Shown here in pieces: positions 32,755 through 36,261 of a DNA stretch of 36,261 nt. The DNA is from SIG607 sp045590395. GTDB lineage: Bacteria; Bacillota; Clostridia; Oscillospirales; Acutalibacteraceae. The notes beneath the pieces are model-generated. The model was not told the DNA's origin and did not search any database. It saw nothing but the letters and a program-made list of their open reading frames with translations. The stretch is from positions 1 through 36,261 of the forward strand of contig JAZNQX010000070.1 in NCBI GenBank assembly GCA_045590395.1, in the 5' to 3' direction. A program made the position numbers and the translations under genes. Each line of letters starts with the position of its first letter. Position 1 is the stretch's first letter.

Positions 32755-33540
32755 ATGAGAATACTTGCAATAGGCGATGTATGCGGCAGTATAGGCTGTG
32801 ATACAGTAAGGAAAATTCTTCCTGCCTTAAAAAAAGAGAAAAAAATTGACTTTACCGTAATTAACGGAGAAAATTCTGCCGACGGCAACGGCATCACACC
32901 ACCCAGTGCAGAAATGCTTTTTTCCTGTGGCGCCGATGTTATAACGGGCGGCAACCATTCGCTTCGCAGAAAAGAAGTGTTTGATTTAATGGAGGAAAAC
33001 AGTTTTCTTCTGCGCCCCGATAATTTGCAGAGTGACCTTGCAGGTAAAGGTTTTTGCATTGTAGACTGCGGCTGTTTAAGCGTTGCGGTTATAAATCTTG
33101 CAGGAAATATTTATCTTGAAAATCTTAATGCCTCTTCCCCCTTTGAAAGAGCCGATGCTTTAATAGAACGGGCTAAAGAGCAGGGTGCAAAAATTATTCT
33201 TGTGGATTTTCACGCCGAAGCCACCAGTGAAAAACGTGCCCTTGGAATATACCTTGACGGCAAGGTGTCTGCCTTTTTTGGAACACACACCCACGTTCAG
33301 ACAAATGACGCGCAGATTTTACCTTGTGGTACGGGCTATATTACAGATATAGGTATGACTGGGCCTGTTCAGTCGGTGCTTGGTGTAAAAAGCTCTACTA
33401 TTATTTCAAGGCTTAAAGACAAAAATACCAGTGAAAAATTTACTCTTGCCGACGGGCAGTGTATGCTGTGCGGCTGTATTTTTGAAATCGACAACAAAAC
33501 GGGGCTGACAATAGCCACCGAACTTATAAATATTCTTTAA
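32755..33540 (+). CDS. ymdB: YmdB-type metallophosphoesterase (TIGR00282 family)
   Basis: This 261-residue calcineurin-fold phosphodiesterase resembles B. subtilis YmdB, which acts on 2',3'-cyclic nucleotides and affects biofilm and motility regulation. Metal ligands are visible in IGDVCGSIG (residues 6-14), NGENSADG (38-45), GGNHS, VDFHAE and GTHTHVQTND. The usual GNHTWD is GNHSLR, so the Trp-Asp pair is missing; these are not expected to be metal ligands. It starts a likely operon with the binding lipoprotein (13 bp gap). Confidence 0.88.
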   Translation: MRILAIGDVCGSIGCDTVRKILPALKKEKKIDFTVINGENSADGNGITPPSAEMLFSCGADVITGGNHSLRRKEVFDLMEENSFLLRPDNLQSDLAGKGFCIVDCGCLSVAVINLAGNIYLENLNASSPFERADALIERAKEQGAKIILVDFHAEATSEKRALGIYLDGKVSAFFGTHTHVQTNDAQILPCGTGYITDIGMTGPVQSVLGVKSSTIISRLKDKNTSEKFTLADGQCMLCGCIFEIDNKTGLTIATELINIL

Positions 33541-33552
33541 AGGAGAATTTCT

Positions 33553-35067
33553 TTGAAAGCAAAAAAGATAATTGCAGTGCTTCTTGCTTTGACGCTTTTC
33601 TTTATTACCGGTTGTAAAGGTGGTAATAAAAATCCTCAGGGCAGTAGCGGTGAGAACGGCACAGACAGTGCCACTTTTACCTTGCTTTACTGCAGTAACG
33701 ATACCTTTAACCCATACACGCTTAAAACAAAGGTTAATATGGAGCTTTGTCAGCTTCTTTATGATTCATTAGTTGTACTTGACAACGGCTTCTCCCCTGT
33801 TTATAAGCTTGCCGAAGGTGCAGTTCAAAGCGGAAATGTATGGACTGTAACCCTTAAAAACGCCGTCTTTTCAGATAACTCCCCTGTAAAGAGTGAGGAT
33901 GTTATTTATTCCTTTAATCTTGCAAAGGCTAATGCTGTCTATTCGTCAAGTCTTTCACACGTTTCTTCGGTAAGTGCCGAGGGCAGTAAGGTGATTTTCA
34001 CCCTTTCTTCAAACGATCCGTTTTTTGTTAACCTTTTAAACTTTCCTATTATTAAATCAGGCAGTGATAACATAAGAAACGAAGACTCTGTTCTACTTCC
34101 CCCCATAGGCGCAGGACGGTATGTCTTAAATGATACAAAAACCGCTATTCAAAAAAACGCCAATTATTACGGAGCTGCACCTAAATGGGCAAGTATTTCA
34201 TTGGTTGATGCGCCTGACAGCGAGTCGGTTGCCCACTATGTTGAGGTTGGCGCTACAGACCTTTATTATGCCAGTGCAGGTGACAGCGATATTTTCCGTA
34301 TGGACGGCAAAAAATTCAGCATTAACCAGAACCGACTTGTTTATCTGGGTGTTAACCTTAGTAATCCTACCCTAAACAACATTAAGGTTCGCTACGGAAT
34401 ATCTGCCGCAATAAACCGCGAAAAAATAGTGAGCACCGCTTATTACGGTAATGCAGTTGCCGCGAACGGCCCTTTTTCACCATTTTTTAAAGAAACTTTA
34501 GGCTATCAGACCATAGAAACTTCGTCAAATAACAAAATAGCTATTGAGAATTTGGAACAAATAGGTTATAATATATTAGATAATGTCGGAGTAAGAAAGA
34601 ACGCAAACGGCAATTCCCTTTCTTTTTCTCTGCTTATCAACAAGGATAACCCGTCGCATACCCTTGCGGCAAATCTTATTAAATCTCAGCTTTCTGAGGC
34701 AGGTATAAAAATATCGGTTAAAGCTCTTAGCTACTCGGCATATATTTCTGCCCTTAAAAGCGGAAGCTTTCAGTTATATCTTGCTGAGGTTAAAATCAAC
34801 AATAATTTTGACATCAGCCCTCTTATTACACCCGGAGGCAACTGTGCCTACGGTATGACAGCAAGTAACACCGATGCAGGTCTTACCGATATTATGAACA
34901 AATATAAGTCAGGCCAAGCATCAGTTTCCGACGTTATTACTGCAGTAGGCTCACAAATGCCCTTTATACCTTTGTGTTATCGCTCGGGTATGATTTTCTA
35001 CAGTGAAAACTTAGGGGATGTAAATGACGCTTCGGCTGACGATTTATTTAAGTTCACTCAAAACTAA
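33553..35067 (+). CDS. Peptide/nickel-type ABC solute-binding lipoprotein (SBP_bac_5)
   Basis: This 504-residue protein starts at TTG with AGGAG 7 nt upstream. It has a signal peptide ending in the lipobox ITGC (residues 18-21), then a Gly/Ser linker. It matches family 5 binding proteins: YDSLVVLDNGFSPVYKLAEG, FSDNSPVKSEDVIYSF, GAGRYVL, and INREKIVSTAYYGNAV. No permease or ATPase gene is in the window, so it works with distant transport subunits or as an orphan receptor. The ligand is probably an oligopeptide. Confidence 0.9.
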   Translation: MKAKKIIAVLLALTLFFITGCKGGNKNPQGSSGENGTDSATFTLLYCSNDTFNPYTLKTKVNMELCQLLYDSLVVLDNGFSPVYKLAEGAVQSGNVWTVTLKNAVFSDNSPVKSEDVIYSFNLAKANAVYSSSLSHVSSVSAEGSKVIFTLSSNDPFFVNLLNFPIIKSGSDNIRNEDSVLLPPIGAGRYVLNDTKTAIQKNANYYGAAPKWASISLVDAPDSESVAHYVEVGATDLYYASAGDSDIFRMDGKKFSINQNRLVYLGVNLSNPTLNNIKVRYGISAAINREKIVSTAYYGNAVAANGPFSPFFKETLGYQTIETSSNNKIAIENLEQIGYNILDNVGVRKNANGNSLSFSLLINKDNPSHTLAANLIKSQLSEAGIKISVKALSYSAYISALKSGSFQLYLAEVKINNNFDISPLITPGGNCAYGMTASNTDAGLTDIMNKYKSGQASVSDVITAVGSQMPFIPLCYRSGMIFYSENLGDVNDASADDLFKFTQN

Positions 35068-35094
35068 TTTTCCTTTCAAGGAGGTTTATTACTT

Positions 35095-35445
35095 ATGATT
35101 TCTTATGAAACTATGACCGGGACCGTAACCATTTCAAAGAATTATCTTTCAAAGCTTATCGGTCACGCCGTTACTTCCTGTTTCGGTGTTGCCGGTATGA
35201 AGCCGGGTAGTGCAAAACAGCACATTTTTGGGCTTCTCAGCAAGAAAGAAAATATTGATAAAGGCATTACCGTAACGGGAAATGCAGACTCTGTAAATGT
35301 TGAACTTCATATCGTTGTTACCTACGGTATGAACATAAATGCTATTGCAAAAAGCATTGTTCACAAGGTTAAATATGTGGTTAAAGATACCACCGGTATC
35401 GATGTTAAGAAAGTAACTGTCAAGGTTGACGGTATAAAAGAATAA
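35095..35445 (+). CDS. Asp23/Gls24 family envelope stress protein
   Basis: This 116-residue protein has the Asp23 pattern: GTVTISKNYLSKLIGHAVTS, GVAGM, VELHIVVTYGMNINAIAKSI and the late VNV-like ending. The ATG is preceded by AAGGAGG. It is followed 14 bp later by a FakA-like gene, the common Bacillota order (Asp23 - DAK2 kinase - RecG). Confidence 0.93.
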   Translation: MISYETMTGTVTISKNYLSKLIGHAVTSCFGVAGMKPGSAKQHIFGLLSKKENIDKGITVTGNADSVNVELHIVVTYGMNINAIAKSIVHKVKYVVKDTTGIDVKKVTVKVDGIKE

Positions 35446-35459
35446 TTGAGGTGTATACA

Positions 35460-36261
35460 GTGTTTAACGGAAATATTCTAAGAGATGCTATTATCTCTGC
35501 CGCCAACAACATTTCTAATCAGCAAAAGCAGGTAGACGAGCTTAACGTTTTCCCCGTTCCTGACGGTGATACCGGTACAAATATGTCTATGACCCTTTCA
35601 AATGCCGCAAGAGAGCTTTCTCGCATTGAGGGAGAGAGCGCTGAAAAGGTATCTGCTGTTACCGCTTCCGCTTTACTTCGCGGTGCAAGAGGAAACTCAG
35701 GTGTTATTACCTCCCTTCTCTTCCGCGGTTTTGCAAACGGCTTTAAAGGCTTTGAGAATGTTGAAGCTGAGAATCTTAAAAATGCTTTTGTTTTCGGTGT
35801 AGAAGCCGCATACAAAGCAGTTATGAAGCCAACCGAAGGCACTATTCTTACCGTTGCAAGAGTTGCAAGTGAATATGCTACAGAAGCTTTTAATGCAGGC
35901 AAAGACGCTTTAGGCGTGTTTGAAGCCGCTCTTGAGGGCGCAAAAATTTCTCTTGACCAGACCCCCGAAATCCTCCCCGTGCTTAAAAAGGCAGGGGTTG
36001 TTGATGCAGGTGGTAAAGGCTTTGTTGTAATACTTGAGGGTATGCTTTCGGTACTTAAAGACGGCAAGATTATCCCTGCCGTAAACTCTGCCGCTTCCTC
36101 TGATGATACCGAAGAAGAAACAGGCAGAAACGCCGCCGCAGAGTTTGAGGGTGAAATCACCTTTACCTACTGCACCGAGTTTATTGTTAACCGTGAGATT
36201 GAAGACAAAAAAGAGCCCTCTGAGCTTCGCGCATATCTTGAAACTATCGGTGACTGTGTTG
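35460..36261 (+). CDS. fakA: FakA-like DAK2-domain kinase (YloV family), 3' end beyond window
   Basis: The first 267 codons are seen. The start is GTG at 35460 with GAGGTG 7 nt upstream. The DAK2 (DhaL-like) ATP-binding domain shows VFPVPDGDTGTNMSMTL (about 25-41), with the Asp residues that bind Mg2+, and RGARGNSGVI (near 75). DAGGKGFVVI follows near 180. FakA phosphorylates fatty acids held by FakB proteins for lipid synthesis. The middle domain begins at about 220 and the frame runs off the window end. Confidence 0.9.
   Translation, partial: MFNGNILRDAIISAANNISNQQKQVDELNVFPVPDGDTGTNMSMTLSNAARELSRIEGESAEKVSAVTASALLRGARGNSGVITSLLFRGFANGFKGFENVEAENLKNAFVFGVEAAYKAVMKPTEGTILTVARVASEYATEAFNAGKDALGVFEAALEGAKISLDQTPEILPVLKKAGVVDAGGKGFVVILEGMLSVLKDGKIIPAVNSAASSDDTEEETGRNAAAEFEGEITFTYCTEFIVNREIEDKKEPSELRAYLETIGDCV

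Noticed and set aside
35519..36160. 213-codon minus-strand frame
   Set aside because: It is antisense to the FakA-like gene and has the Ser/Ala/Pro-rich composition of a shadow frame.

Overview
The window looks like chromosomal DNA of a low-to-moderate GC anaerobic Bacillota, most likely a gut member of class Clostridia. The evidence is an NAD-linked [FeFe] hydrogenase operon, Clostridia-type gene pairs (Asp23 + DAK2/FakA, DUF3006 + MBL lipoprotein) and textbook sigma-A promoters. I cannot name a species.

Layout. 1-5750 (minus strand): a membrane nucleotide-sugar dehydratase/epimerase and a heterodimeric ABC exporter pair. 5852-8808: a DUF421 membrane protein, a DUF554 membrane protein and a flavoprotein whose leader carries an intrinsic terminator. 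8838-10152: DUF3006 plus a secreted MBL-fold lipoprotein. 10300-18483 (minus): a ten-gene operon for an HndABCD-type hydrogenase. It also encodes a second H-cluster-like protein with altered ligand motifs, two HATPase proteins, two DRTGG proteins and a PHP phosphoesterase. 18696-19583: an RsmB/NSUN-type RNA methyltransferase.

19584-21690 is the most unusual part. It holds no credible protein gene. It is a head-to-tail array of about 13 short units, all on the plus strand. Twelve have a sigma-A-like promoter with exactly 17 bp between the -35 and -10 boxes. Each promoter is followed by 60-160 nt of strongly folded sequence, and most units end in a hairpin with a T-tract. The sequences of the units mostly differ, but promoter blocks and terminator blocks are shared between units in mosaic fashion. 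Two units (19584 and 20398) align without gaps over 86 nt and show compensatory base-pair changes in one long stem. The next gene (minus strand, 21719-24274) is an internal piece of a giant multidomain polyprotein. It contains two more units of the same design, antisense to the coding strand, each just after a predicted nuclease-like domain. I read this as an undescribed family of mosaic structured small RNAs associated with such polyproteins. Its function is unknown.

24486-27985: a small membrane protein, an unknown helical protein, a B12-binding radical SAM protein and TrmB. 28108-28184: tRNA-Pro(CGG). 28318-32567: an ACT-ACT-MBL protein and a LysR regulator, divergent from a TRAP-type permease and a small membrane partner. 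32755-36261 (plus): a YmdB-type phosphodiesterase, an orphan peptide-binding lipoprotein, Asp23 and the start of a FakA-like kinase that runs off the window.
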